In this document: positions 7,115 to 16,022 of the stretch, piece by piece | Numbering within the stretch: the first letter of the stretch is position 1 | How the letters are laid out: every line of letters starts with the position of its first letter | NCBI GenBank assembly: GCA_028713675.1 | Contig: JAQTNV010000009.1 | Coordinates: 15,167-79,166 of the forward strand | Length of the DNA stretch: 64,000 bases | Origin: a bacterium | GTDB lineage: Bacteria; Desulfobacterota; JAPLJL01 | Direction of reading: 5' to 3' | The notes under the pieces: generated by a model | Database searches by the model: none | The model's input: the letters and a program-made list of their open reading frames with translations, nothing else | Told to the model about the DNA's origin: nothing | Program-made: the position numbers and the translations under genes

Positions 7115-8472
7115 TCTTTGCCAATCCCGTCCTGCAGGATCCCCGCCACGGGGATGAATTCCCGGATGGAATGGCACAGCAGCGTGGGCTTTTCCTTCCC
7201 CAGATCCGCGGCCGGGTAGTAGCCGGTGGGAATCCCCACGGTTTCCATCCCGGCGGCCCGGCCGGCGGTGATATCGAGCGGGGAATCTCCCAGGTAGGCG
7301 ATCCCGGCCGGCGGCAATCCCAGCCGGCGGGCGATTTCGAGCAGGGTGTCGGGCGCCGGCTTGGGGGGAAAACCCTCCCCCGCCCCCACGATCTCCCGGA
7401 AATATTTCGCCAGGCCCAGATGTTCAAGAATCTCCCGGGCCATGGGGCCGTTTTTATTGGTGGCCACCGCCAGGGGGAGCCCGAGCGCGGAGAGGGCCTC
7501 CAGGGTCTCCTCCACCCCGGGAAGGATCCGGGTTCCGTCGGCGAAGGTCCGGCGGTAATGTTCCCGGAAAATCTGCACCGCCCGGGCCACGTCGGGGGGA
7601 TCCACCAGCTGGGAGAGGCTTTCCTCCAGGGTCGATCCCACCACGTTGCGCTTTCCCTCCAGGAGCTTGAGATCGTATCCCAGGGTCTGGAAGGTGTGGC
7701 GAAAGCTCCGGAAAATCGGCTCGAAAGAATCCAGCAGGGTTCCGTCCAGGTCAAAAATCACCCCCTGGAGCCGGAGCCGGAAAACCCGGAGGATATCGGA
7801 AAAACCCCGGAAGAAAAAGGTCCGCAGGCCCTCCTGCAGGCAATGGTGGTAAAGGCTCCGCTTGGCGAAAACCAGGTCCGCCTCCGGGACCGCGCAGCGG
7901 TCCGAAATCCCGTCCCCGACGTAGACGATGCGGTCGAACCGGTCCCGGAACTTCCGGACCAGTTCCTGCTTGCAGCAGCCGCAATCCGGGCACTCCGCCG
8001 AAGCGAAGGGAAAATCCGCTTTCAGGGCCGGGCCGGGCTCGAAAAGGATTTCATTGGCAAAATATTCCACCCCCCGGATCCCGAGCTCCTCCAGGAACAG
8101 GCGGATGTACAGGCCGAAACCGTCGCTCGCGATCTTCACCGCCATCCCATCCTGCTGGCAGAAAGCGACGAAGGCCGCGAAATCGGGATCCATCTCCCCG
8201 AGTTCCCGGGCCACCCGCCGGTAATCGGCTTCGATCCCGGAAAGCCGGTCGATCATCCTCCGGTAGGCCTCGCGCGAGCCGATTTTGCCGTCGACAAAAT
8301 CCTGGTCCAGCTCGCTCCAGCGGCCGCCGCTGAAATGGGAAAGCAGGTTGAAGCCCACGTCTTTGCGGGAGACGGTGCCGTCGAAATCGCAGACGATCAG
8401 GGTCCGGGGCGGGCCGGTCATTCCGGCTCCCGGACCCAATCGGGGAGAAACTGGGTCTGGTGATTTTTTCAT
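7096..8472 (-). CDS. Tandem HAD phosphatase: MtnX-like domain fused to a phosphoglycolate phosphatase-like domain
   Basis: Two complete haloacid-dehalogenase phosphatase domains lie in one 458-residue chain. Domain 1 (about 22-225) begins IVCDFDGTVS and has the Cys-rich CPDCGCCK insert and VYVGDGISDRC. It resembles MtnX/phosphoserine phosphatase-like enzymes. Domain 2 (about 236-440) begins GVIFDLDGTLLDS and has LAVATNKN, a Lys in KPAPD and YLGDSPLDI, as in Gph (phosphoglycolate phosphatase). All catalytic Asp pairs appear intact. The substrate is unknown; the cap of domain 2 fits small phospho-acids. Residues 1-17 may be an extension, with an alternative ATG at residue 18. The last few codons come from the right inverted repeat. 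Confidence 0.8.
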   Translation of the reverse strand: MKKSPDPVSPRLGPGAGMTGPPRTLIVCDFDGTVSRKDVGFNLLSHFSGGRWSELDQDFVDGKIGSREAYRRMIDRLSGIEADYRRVARELGEMDPDFAAFVAFCQQDGMAVKIASDGFGLYIRLFLEELGIRGVEYFANEILFEPGPALKADFPFASAECPDCGCCKQELVRKFRDRFDRIVYVGDGISDRCAVPEADLVFAKRSLYHHCLQEGLRTFFFRGFSDILRVFRLRLQGVIFDLDGTLLDSFEPIFRSFRHTFQTLGYDLKLLEGKRNVVGSTLEESLSQLVDPPDVARAVQIFREHYRRTFADGTRILPGVEETLEALSALGLPLAVATNKNGPMAREILEHLGLAKYFREIVGAGEGFPPKPAPDTLLEIARRLGLPPAGIAYLGDSPLDITAGRAAGMETVGIPTGYYPAADLGKEKPTLLCHSIREFIPVAGILQDGIGKEVGSKQ

Positions 8473-8500
8473 TTGCTTCTGCCTTGCGGGGAATTATAAT
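8473..8500 (+). promoter_or_regulatory. Putative tRNA-Sec promoter
   Basis: TTGCTT (8473-8478), a 16-bp spacer and a consensus TATAAT (8495-8500) end 18 bp before the tRNA-Sec 5' end. The -35 element abuts the divergent HAD start codon. Confidence 0.6.
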
Positions 8501-8518
8501 TTTTCCGGATGAAAATGG

Positions 8519-8614
8519 GGAAGTGGCTCGGCGCCTGGTGGGCCGCCCGGACTTCAAATCCGGTGGTCCCGTCTTTGGCGGGATGGTGGGTTCGATTCCC
8601 ATCCACTTCCGCCA
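8519..8614 (+). tRNA. selC: tRNA-Sec (anticodon UCA)
   Basis: This is a 96-nt tRNA including encoded CCA. It has an 8-bp acceptor stem (GGAAGTGG with CCACTTCC), discriminator G, a CTTCAAA anticodon loop giving UCA (8554-8556), a long extra arm and a TTCGATTCC T-loop. The 8-bp acceptor and long variable arm are diagnostic of bacterial selenocysteine tRNA. It implies that SelA, SelB, SelD and at least one selenoprotein are encoded elsewhere in the genome. Confidence 0.95.
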
Positions 8615-8622
8615 TTATATTT

Positions 8623-8664
8623 TTTTCCCTGTTCCCGGATTTTCCTGATCTGTTCGGTCTTGGG
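8623..8664 (+). repeat. tRNA-downstream repeat, copy 1
   Basis: The element contains CTGTTCCCGGATTTTCCTG and then ATCTGTTCGGTCTTGGGT. It follows the tRNA-Sec CCA end by about 8 bp. Nearly the same sequence occurs at 15663-15704 and, more diverged, downstream of tRNA-Ser(GCU) at 63859-63889. Confidence 0.7.
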
Positions 8665-8710
8665 TTTGCGGTTTTCTGATTCCTGATACCTGCGACCTGT
8701 TATCTGCTAC

Positions 8711-8744
8711 CTGATACTGACGCAGGCTGAAGCCTGCGGCTACC
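8711..8744. repeat. GCAGGCT hairpin repeat, copy 1
   Basis: A 34-bp element contains the hairpin GCAGGCTGAAGCCTGC with flanks CTGATACTG and GGCTACC. A near-identical copy is at 40797-40830. Confidence 0.7.
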
Positions 8745-8747
8745 CTG

Positions 8748-9359
8748 CTAATTGCCGTCTCGATTCCTCCTGGCTTTTTCTTCCCGGAAAAACTGGTAAA
8801 AGTAATCGCAGCCGGAAAGCAGCGTCAGCGCCAGGGCCATCCAGAGAAAAGCCATTCCGATCGAATACCAGTCTACGGAGAAATAAGGGTAATAGAGAAA
8901 AATCAGCCCCGTGGCGATGGACTGGAGCGTGGCTTTCATTTTTCCCATCTTGGTGGCCTCGATGAACATTCCCTCCGCCGCCGCGAAGCCCCGCAGGCTC
9001 GTCACCGCCAGTTCCCGGATGAAAAAAAGCGACACCGCCCAGGCAGGGACACCGCGGTGGAGCGGAATCAGCATGATCAGCGCGACCAGGATGACCAGCT
9101 TGTCCGCCATCGGGTCGAAAAGCACTCCCATCCGGGTGACCATTTTCCACTTCCGGGCCAGGTAGCCGTCCAGGACATCGGAAATGGCGGCCAGCAGGAT
9201 GGTCAGACCGCCGAAAAAGGAAAGGAGCCGGTTGGCGAAGGTCGGCTCCGGGCCTGAGATCCCCAGGCCGATCCCGATGATGACGGGAACAAAAATAAAC
9301 CTTAACAGGGTGAGAAAATTGGGGAGGGTGTAAAGCTTCTCCCGGGGCGGGTGACTCAT
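8748..9359 (-). CDS. pgsA: CDP-diacylglycerol-glycerol-3-phosphate 3-phosphatidyltransferase PgsA
   Basis: PgsA is an integral inner-membrane enzyme that makes phosphatidylglycerophosphate, the first step to phosphatidylglycerol. The CDP-alcohol phosphotransferase signature (DGYLARKW then 8 residues, G-V-L-F-D-P-M-A-D) is at about residues 64-87 and keeps all the family's Asp residues. Several hydrophobic helices surround it, and an N-terminal LPNFLTLLRFIFVPVIIG segment is typical. It has 203 residues, the usual length. It lies 6 bp downstream of the TPR-AIM24 gene and is probably co-transcribed with it. Confidence 0.92.
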   Translation of the reverse strand: MSHPPREKLYTLPNFLTLLRFIFVPVIIGIGLGISGPEPTFANRLLSFFGGLTILLAAISDVLDGYLARKWKMVTRMGVLFDPMADKLVILVALIMLIPLHRGVPAWAVSLFFIRELAVTSLRGFAAAEGMFIEATKMGKMKATLQSIATGLIFLYYPYFSVDWYSIGMAFLWMALALTLLSGCDYFYQFFREEKARRNRDGN

Positions 9360-9365
9360 TATCGG

Positions 9366-11207
9366 TTAACGCTGGGATGTCGGCAAGTAGAAAAAGACCT
9401 TCCCCGTCCCTTTCATTTCCAGAAGCAGCCGCTTGATTTCTTCCTTCTCCTTATCCTTGCCCTTGGTCTTTTCTTTTTCTTTCTCTTTTTCTTTCTCTTT
9501 CCCCTCTTCCGGGGTCAGGATGATTTCCTTGACCAGCGGCACCAGGTTGCCCATCCAGCCCACCAGCATGGGTGGGAGCATGCTGAAGCTCTCCCCTTCC
9601 GAGAGGGACATGGCGTGCAATTTTCCCGGGAGGGAAACCAGGACATAACCGCTCCCCTGGAGGCGAACCAGGTTGAGCTCTCCGGAATCCTTGAGGGGGA
9701 CCTTGCCGTTTTCCCACTGCAGGTCGCCCTGCGCCGCCAGCAGAAACGTTTCTGAAATATAAAGAATGTCCCCCTGGGGATCGAGGTTGTAGGTATCGCC
9801 CTCCGGGGCGGAGATCATCAGGACCCCGGCTCCCTTGAATTCCACCACCGGGTTTTTCTCGCCTCCGAAAATCAGGCGGGTTTCCTTGCCCTTGAAACGC
9901 TTGTGTTTCAATTCGATCTGGTATCCGCCCTTGCACCCGGAGAGGGCCTGGAAACGGATCAGGGCGCCCTTGTCTTTCTGGGAGATTGCGTAGCTGTTAT
10001 TCCCCATCCGGATCGCGGTATCGGCCCCGATCTCGGAAAACTCCAGGAAAACCCCCTTGTCGGGAACCTCTACGGTGGAGAACTGGGTGGTCGGCTGCGC
10101 TTCGGTCTCGAGGGCGGCCTCCGCCGGTTCTTCCTCCGGGCTTTTTGGAGCGGTTTCCGCTTCCGGTTTTGGCTCCGGTTCCTTCGCTGCCTCCCGGGGC
10201 GGCTCTTTGACCTCGACGGCCGGGACAGGCTCGGGCTCGGGCGCTCTTTCCGGCTCCGGTTCGGGCTCGGGCTTTTCCGGGACCGGCGGCTGGGCTTCCA
10301 TCCGGATCGGCGCTTCCAGGCGTTCCGTCTCGGCTTTTTCCTCCGGGATCTCAACCGCCGGCGGGATCGGTTCGGGCGCGGGCGGCGCCTTGACCTCCGG
10401 TTCCGGGGCGGGGGCTTTTTTCTCCGAAGACTCGTCCATGGAGAAGGTGGAATACGCGCCTTCTTCCTGGACCAGTTTGAAACCTTCGATCTCTTCATCG
10501 GCTTCCGCGGCCGGCGGGGGTTCCGGCGCCGGGGGCGGAGCGGGAGCGGCCTCCGGGGCAGGCGCGGGCTCAGGCTCAGGCGCGGGCGGGATTTCGGGCG
10601 GCCGGATCCGCTCGAGATCCTCGGGCAGGTCCACCACCTCGTTGGGCTGGGATTCCAGAATCCTCTGCTCGCCCCGGATGGTTTCCTGGTCCTTTTCGGG
10701 CTTGGGATGTTCCGGGGCCTGCTGCCGGATCAGCTCATCCATCTTCTTGGCCATCTTGATCGCCCCGGCCAGCTCGAATTCTTCCTTGGCGTTCTGGTAT
10801 TCGTTCAGTTTCGAGTAGGAGAGACCCAGGTAGTTATGGGCCCCCCGGTGGTCCGCGTCCAGCTCGATCACTTTCTTCAGCGAATCGATCGCCCGGCGGT
10901 AATCCTCTTTTTTCAGGTAGGCCAGGCCCAGGTTGACATGCAGGCTGGAGACCTTCGGATTCTTGGCCACCAGGGACCGGAACATCCGGATGGCCCGGCT
11001 GTATTCCTCCAACTTGAAAAAGACCATGGCCAGCAGGTTCTGGGCCTGTTCGCTTCCGGGCTCCAGGTCCAGGGCGCTTTCCAGCTCGTCCTTGGCTTCC
11101 ACCAGATTATTCATCTCCAGGGCCTCCCGGCCCTTGGAAAGATGCAACTGGAACTCTTCCCGGACGGAAAGATCCGCGTCCTGGTCTTTATTGGCCTGAC
11201 CGTTCAT
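9366..11207 (-). CDS. TPR protein with Pro/Glu-rich linker and AIM24-like domain
   Basis: The chain has 613 residues. Three to four tetratricopeptide repeats (about residues 20-145; KDELESALDLEPGSEQAQNL, SSLHVNLGLAYLKKEDYRRA, HNYLGLSYSKLNEYQNA) come first. A long low-complexity linker of Pro-Glu-Pro/Ala units follows to about residue 390. The next part is a beta-rich AIM24-like domain (VEFKGAGVLMIS, LNLVRLQGSGYVLVS), then a charged EKEKEKEK tail. The likely role is protein-protein scaffolding; no catalytic motif is seen. I chose the ATG at 11207 because AAGGAG precedes it, although an in-frame TTG lies 30 bp upstream. It sits between the lytic transglycosylase and pgsA genes in one minus-strand operon. 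Confidence 0.75.
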   Translation of the reverse strand: MNGQANKDQDADLSVREEFQLHLSKGREALEMNNLVEAKDELESALDLEPGSEQAQNLLAMVFFKLEEYSRAIRMFRSLVAKNPKVSSLHVNLGLAYLKKEDYRRAIDSLKKVIELDADHRGAHNYLGLSYSKLNEYQNAKEEFELAGAIKMAKKMDELIRQQAPEHPKPEKDQETIRGEQRILESQPNEVVDLPEDLERIRPPEIPPAPEPEPAPAPEAAPAPPPAPEPPPAAEADEEIEGFKLVQEEGAYSTFSMDESSEKKAPAPEPEVKAPPAPEPIPPAVEIPEEKAETERLEAPIRMEAQPPVPEKPEPEPEPERAPEPEPVPAVEVKEPPREAAKEPEPKPEAETAPKSPEEEPAEAALETEAQPTTQFSTVEVPDKGVFLEFSEIGADTAIRMGNNSYAISQKDKGALIRFQALSGCKGGYQIELKHKRFKGKETRLIFGGEKNPVVEFKGAGVLMISAPEGDTYNLDPQGDILYISETFLLAAQGDLQWENGKVPLKDSGELNLVRLQGSGYVLVSLPGKLHAMSLSEGESFSMLPPMLVGWMGNLVPLVKEIILTPEEGKEKEKEKEKEKTKGKDKEKEEIKRLLLEMKGTGKVFFYLPTSQR

Positions 11208-11233
11208 TTCCTGCTCCTTTTTTTTCCGACTGC

Positions 11234-11830
11234 TCAATTCTTGTACCTCTGCGCCTGCAATTTTTTAAACTCGGCTATCACCGACCGGACAAAATTCTCC
11301 GTTTCCGGGAAAGGAGGAATACTCTGGTAACGCATCACCGGCTGCTCGCCGGCGTTGTAAGCCGCCAGAGCCTTTTTCAAATTATGGGAAAACTGCTCCA
11401 TCAGAAACTTGAAATGCAGGATTCCCCCCTCGACATTCTCCTCCGGGTCAAAAACCCGGGAGACCCCCCAGCGCCTGGCGGTTTCCGGCATCAACTGCAT
11501 CAGGCCGAGCGCCCCCTTGGGGGAAACCGCTTCCGGATTAAAATCCGACTCGACCTTGATAATCGCCTTGATCAGGTCGGGATTGACCCGGTGCTTGTTC
11601 CCGGCCTTTTCCACCATCGTGTGCAGCTTGCGGCGCTCTTCCAGATAATTCCTCGACCTGCTTTCCTCGCCCCAGGGCCGGTAGCGCGGGTCGTTGGGGA
11701 TATTGGAAAAATGAACGCAGCCCTTGCTGTCTTCCCATTGATAAATTTTCCCGGCCCCCGCCTGCGGCGCGGGAAAAACCGTCAACAGGAAAGCCGCCAG
11801 AAAAGGCACTATTAATACCCTTTCCACCAT
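11234..11830 (-). CDS. Lytic transglycosylase with DUF4124 and SLT domains
   Basis: This is a periplasmic peptidoglycan-cleaving enzyme of the soluble lytic transglycosylase (goose-lysozyme-like) family. A signal peptide (about 1-27, to PQAGA) is followed by a DUF4124-like segment (KIYQWEDSKGCVHFSNIP). The SLT domain starts near HRVNPDLIKAIIKVESDFNP, whose Glu is catalytic, and continues with SPKGALGLMQLMPETA and AAYNAGEQPV. At 198 residues it is compact. ATG at 11830 is preferred over an upstream TTG because GGAGAG lies just upstream. A promoter is visible ahead of it, making it the first gene of the LT, TPR-AIM24, pgsA operon. Confidence 0.9.
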   Translation of the reverse strand: MVERVLIVPFLAAFLLTVFPAPQAGAGKIYQWEDSKGCVHFSNIPNDPRYRPWGEESRSRNYLEERRKLHTMVEKAGNKHRVNPDLIKAIIKVESDFNPEAVSPKGALGLMQLMPETARRWGVSRVFDPEENVEGGILHFKFLMEQFSHNLKKALAAYNAGEQPVMRYQSIPPFPETENFVRSVIAEFKKLQAQRYKN

Positions 11831-11854
11831 GGTTTTTCTCTCCAGCAAATTAAT

Positions 11855-11883
11855 ATATTACCCTGTAACTTTCTCTGAATCAA
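11855..11883 (-). promoter_or_regulatory. Putative sigma70-type promoter of the transglycosylase operon
   Basis: The minus strand has TTGATT (11883-11878), a 17-bp spacer and TAATAT (11860-11855), about 25 bp upstream of the ATG at 11830. Confidence 0.6.
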
Positions 11884-12212
11884 GGAAAATACTTTCAAAG
11901 CCGAATTTGCAAGTTTTATCCTAATTTATATTCATATTATCTATTCGGTCATTCAAGTCTATATAGTCCATTTAATCTGTCTAGTCTTCTGGTTACCATT
12001 AGGCGTAAAGGATTAGGGGGTCATTGAACTTATTGAAGTCATTCTTCTTTTTCGACACTACGGATTTATCCCGAAGGGTTTATCTGAGGTACACAATGAA
12101 CCCTATGGACACTATGAACGCTTCACCTGGCGTTTTGCGCTTGGCTTGACCATTTAATGAATTTTATATAAATTTAATCATATTTATTGAAATAAGCATT
12201 TAGACTTTACTT
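11884..12212. other. Intergenic region between divergent transglycosylase and M23 genes
   Basis: No gene is seen. It is AT-rich, with scattered 9-mer units (TTCAAGTCTATATAGTCC, ACACAATGAACCCTATGG). A possible plus-strand promoter, TTGACC (12146) with a 15-bp spacer and TATAAA (12167), lies about 40 bp before the M23 start. Confidence 0.4.
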
Positions 12213-13640
12213 GTGAAAATAACCCGCAATCATCCGCACCAGCCCTCCGAGCCCTTACATATTCCCCTTCCCCGCGTCCCGCTTCTGATCATTATCCCGA
12301 TTGTCCTGATTTTGATTTCCGGCCTGGGGTATCGGATCCTGACCCCGGTGACCACCAGTTCCTTTATCTTCCTCCCCTCCGCCCCTGAGCTTAAGCCGGT
12401 CGACGCCGAGCCGGGGGTGCTCTCCGCCGAGTTGATCCTGGAGGAGGAAACCGCCCCGTTCCCCGGAAATTTCGCCGAAAGTCCCACCCGCCCGGGAGAT
12501 TCCCTGACCTTGATTGAGGGTTCGGTCAAGGCCCGGGAGGGTCTCACCGCCGCTCTCACCACCGCGGGGCTGGACCAGGAAATGATCAAGCTGATTGAAA
12601 ACCGCCTCGCCCCCATCCTGAATTTCCGCACCTGCCGCCCGGGTGACCGGTTCAAGGCCAGCATCAACGCCGAGGGGAATTTAACCGAGTTCGACTATGA
12701 ATCCGACCCGATGAGCATCTTCCGGGTTTTCCGCGAGGGAGACGGCTACCTGGCCGAAAAAGTCCTGGTGCAGCCCGACCTCCGGGTAGCCAACGTCGCG
12801 GGAGAGGTTTCCAGTTCCCTCTTTGAAGCCCTGGTCTCCGCCGGGGAATCCGCCCAGCTGGCCATGGACTTCGCCGATCTGCTCGCCTGGGACATGGACT
12901 TCTCCACCGAAACCCGTTCCGGCGACAAGTTCCGGATCCTGGTCGAAAAGCTCTACCTCGAGGGGAAATTTTACCAGTACGGCCGGGTCCTGGCCGCCGA
13001 GTACCAGAATGGCGGGGAGACCTATACCGCGATTTTCTACGAGGACCCGCAGGGCCGGGGTGATTATTACGACCAGGAAGGAAAATCCCTCCGCCGGGCC
13101 TTCTTAAAATCCCCCCTGAAATTCGCCCGGATCAGTTCGAAATTTACCCATCGCCGCTTCCACCCGGTTCTGAAAATCTTCCGGCCTCATTTAGGGGTTG
13201 ACTACGCCGCCCCGCGGGGCACCCCGATCTGGGCCATCGGCGACGGGACCATCGCCGCCCGGGGCTGGATGGGAGGAGCCGGCAAGGCCGTCCGGATCAA
13301 ACACCCCAACGGTTTCGTCACCTCCTACGGGCATCTCTCCCAGTTCGCCCGGGGCATCCGCCCCGGCGTCAAGGTCAAGCAGCAGCAGGTCATCGGGTAC
13401 GTGGGCGCCACCGGGCTGGCCACGGGTCCGCACCTGGATTTCCGCGTCAAGAAAAACGGGAGATTCATCAACCCGCTCTCGATCCAGGGCCCCCGGGCCC
13501 TGTCGGTGGACCGCGCCTTCCTGGCCGATTTCAACCTCCACCGGCAAAAAATCGCCCAAGCTTTCAACACCCCCGATCCGACCTCCCTGCTCGCCCGGGC
13601 TCCCTTGCCTCCTGCCCGGGACCAGGTCTCGCTCAAGTAA
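12213..13640 (+). CDS. M23 family metallopeptidase (LytM-type murein endopeptidase), membrane-anchored
   Basis: This is a probable murein endopeptidase or amidase-activator protein. An N-terminal membrane anchor (about residues 24-45, IPIVLILISGLGYRIL) leads to an OapA/LysM-like region with a RPGDRFKASINAEGNL motif. The C-terminal LytM domain has RPHLGVDYAAPRGTPI (Zn ligands His and Asp), TSYGHLS and GPHLDFRVKKNGRFINPL. In the last motif the usual HxH is HxD, so the third zinc ligand would be Asp rather than His. It has 475 residues. The start is GTG with no obvious ribosome binding site. It stands alone, divergent from the lytic transglycosylase, which suggests joint action in wall remodelling. 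Confidence 0.88.
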   Translation: MKITRNHPHQPSEPLHIPLPRVPLLIIIPIVLILISGLGYRILTPVTTSSFIFLPSAPELKPVDAEPGVLSAELILEEETAPFPGNFAESPTRPGDSLTLIEGSVKAREGLTAALTTAGLDQEMIKLIENRLAPILNFRTCRPGDRFKASINAEGNLTEFDYESDPMSIFRVFREGDGYLAEKVLVQPDLRVANVAGEVSSSLFEALVSAGESAQLAMDFADLLAWDMDFSTETRSGDKFRILVEKLYLEGKFYQYGRVLAAEYQNGGETYTAIFYEDPQGRGDYYDQEGKSLRRAFLKSPLKFARISSKFTHRRFHPVLKIFRPHLGVDYAAPRGTPIWAIGDGTIAARGWMGGAGKAVRIKHPNGFVTSYGHLSQFARGIRPGVKVKQQQVIGYVGATGLATGPHLDFRVKKNGRFINPLSIQGPRALSVDRAFLADFNLHRQKIAQAFNTPDPTSLLARAPLPPARDQVSLK

Positions 13641-13810
13641 TCGCAGGGAGCATAGGGCATGGCGTTCAGAACGTTGGAATCGTTTTGATCGTTAATTTCT
13701 TTAAGTTCGTTGTTTTCGAACTACCTAACAACCAAACCACCTTTTTTTCTTTCTAACCACCTAGCTACCGAACTACCTAACCACCAGCCAACTACCTACC
13801 ATCTACCGTT

Positions 13811-15121
<1,311 letters not shown>

Positions 15122-15237
15122 TTTAAGTTTCGGGTTTCTGGTTTCGGGTTTCGAGTTTAATTTGAAATTTGATTTTGATCATTGGATATTGGTCATTGTT
15201 TGGTAATTGTAATTTGGTCATTGGTTATTGATTTTCC

Positions 15238-15329
15238 GGAGGAGTGGCCGAGTGGCCGAAGGCGTCCCGCTTGAAACGGGATTCCCTGGGAGACCGGGGA
15301 CGTGGGTTCGAATCCTACCTCCTCCGCCA
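15238..15329 (+). tRNA. tRNA-Ser (anticodon UGA)
   Basis: This is a 92-nt tRNA including encoded CCA. It has a 7-bp acceptor stem (GGAGGAG with CTCCTCC), D-arm GGCCGAGTGGCCGAAGGC, anticodon loop CTTGAAA giving UGA (15272-15274), a class II variable arm, a TTCGAATCC T-loop and discriminator G. Its last 13 bases plus 5 downstream bases are duplicated 324 bp further on, beyond a GIY-YIG gene. Confidence 0.97.
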
Positions 15330-15331
15330 TC
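15314..15331 (+). mobile_element. Left direct repeat (att-like) of the GIY-YIG insert
   Basis: CCTACCTCCTCCGCCATC is the 3' end of tRNA-Ser(UGA) including CCA and two more bases. It is exactly repeated at 15638-15655. Confidence 0.75.
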
Positions 15332-15377
15332 CTACGCTAAAGCTTCGGATGGCAGGCCATCATGGGTCGAAGTTCTC

Positions 15378-15632
15378 ATGTGGTACGTATATATCCTGAA
15401 AGACCGCAATGGAGCGATTTATATTGGCTCCACCAATGACCTAAAGAGACGTCTTAAAGAACACCAAGCTGGTAATTGTTATTCCACTAAACGGCTCAAC
15501 GAAATGAATTTGGAGGCCTATATTGCGGTAAATAGCGAGAGAACCGCAAGGAACCTAGAAAAATATCTAAAAACTGGTTCGGGGAAAGCTATTCTAAAAA
15601 AAAGAATTTTAGCTGACGAAGTTTTAACGTAG
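15378..15632 (+). CDS. Single-domain GIY-YIG nuclease family protein (YhbQ/UPF0213-like)
   Basis: The 84-residue protein is a bare GIY-YIG catalytic domain. MWYVYILKDRNGAIYIGSTN supplies the two Tyr motifs, LKRRLKEHQAGNC has the catalytic Arg and His, and ERTARNLEKYLKTGSG holds the metal-binding Glu. GIY-YIG enzymes cut DNA; stand-alone members are of unknown substrate. I start at ATG 15378 because the fold begins immediately after. The gene is more AT-rich than its neighbours and is enclosed by an exact 18-bp duplication of the tRNA-Ser 3' end, so it looks inserted. The upstream 45 bp contain a GCTAAAGCTTCGGATGGCAGG-like dispersed motif. Confidence 0.88.
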   Translation: MWYVYILKDRNGAIYIGSTNDLKRRLKEHQAGNCYSTKRLNEMNLEAYIAVNSERTARNLEKYLKTGSGKAILKKRILADEVLT

Positions 15633-15637
15633 TCAGC

Positions 15638-15655
15638 CCTACCTCCTCCGCCATC
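15638..15655 (+). mobile_element. Right direct repeat (att-like) of the GIY-YIG insert
   Basis: This exact 18-bp copy of the tRNA-Ser(UGA) 3' end (CCTACCTCCTCCGCCATC) starts 5 bp after the GIY-YIG stop. It is followed by the repeat that normally sits downstream of tRNAs here (15663-15704). Confidence 0.75.
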
Positions 15656-16022
15656 ATCATTCTTTTCCTGTTCCCGGATTTTCCTGATCTGTTCGGTCTT
15701 GGGTCTTAGGTGTTGGGTCATGGGTTAAGACCTAATCCCAATATCAAACTCTCCAGTTTTTGTCATTCTGAGCGAAGCGAAGAATCTCGATTTTTCCCCA
15801 TTACCTATGACCCATCACCTATCACCTTGTTTTACTGCTTACTGCCTACGACCCATGAACTGCCGCCTGATCTTTTGGATTTGATAAAAGCCCGGTCGGA
15901 CCTGCCCGCTGAGGCGAAGTATCCCTGCCATCTCCCCCACAGCCTGCTCCTGATGACCAGCGGCGCAGCCTGCCGGCCGCCGGATGAGGCAGCCCGGATC
16001 TTAAATCACAGACCGTCGACGC
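15656..16022. repeat. Intergenic region with several dispersed repeats
   Basis: It holds tRNA-downstream repeat copy 2 (15663-15704) and a GTCATTCTGAGCGAAGCGAA element with GAATCTC following (15760-15788). Heptamer units (TTACCTATGACCCATCACC, TTACTGCCTACGACCC) follow to about 15855. 15859-16010 is GC-rich and could encode a peptide fragment, but no gene can be supported. Confidence 0.5.

Noticed and set aside
12146-12172. Firm promoter call for the M23 gene
   Set aside because: TTGACC and TATAAA are present, but the 15-bp spacer is short; mentioned only as a possibility.
15859-16010. Possible small gene or gene remnant before the diguanylate cyclase
   Set aside because: It is GC-rich and open on the plus strand, but there is no start with a ribosome site and no recognisable family.
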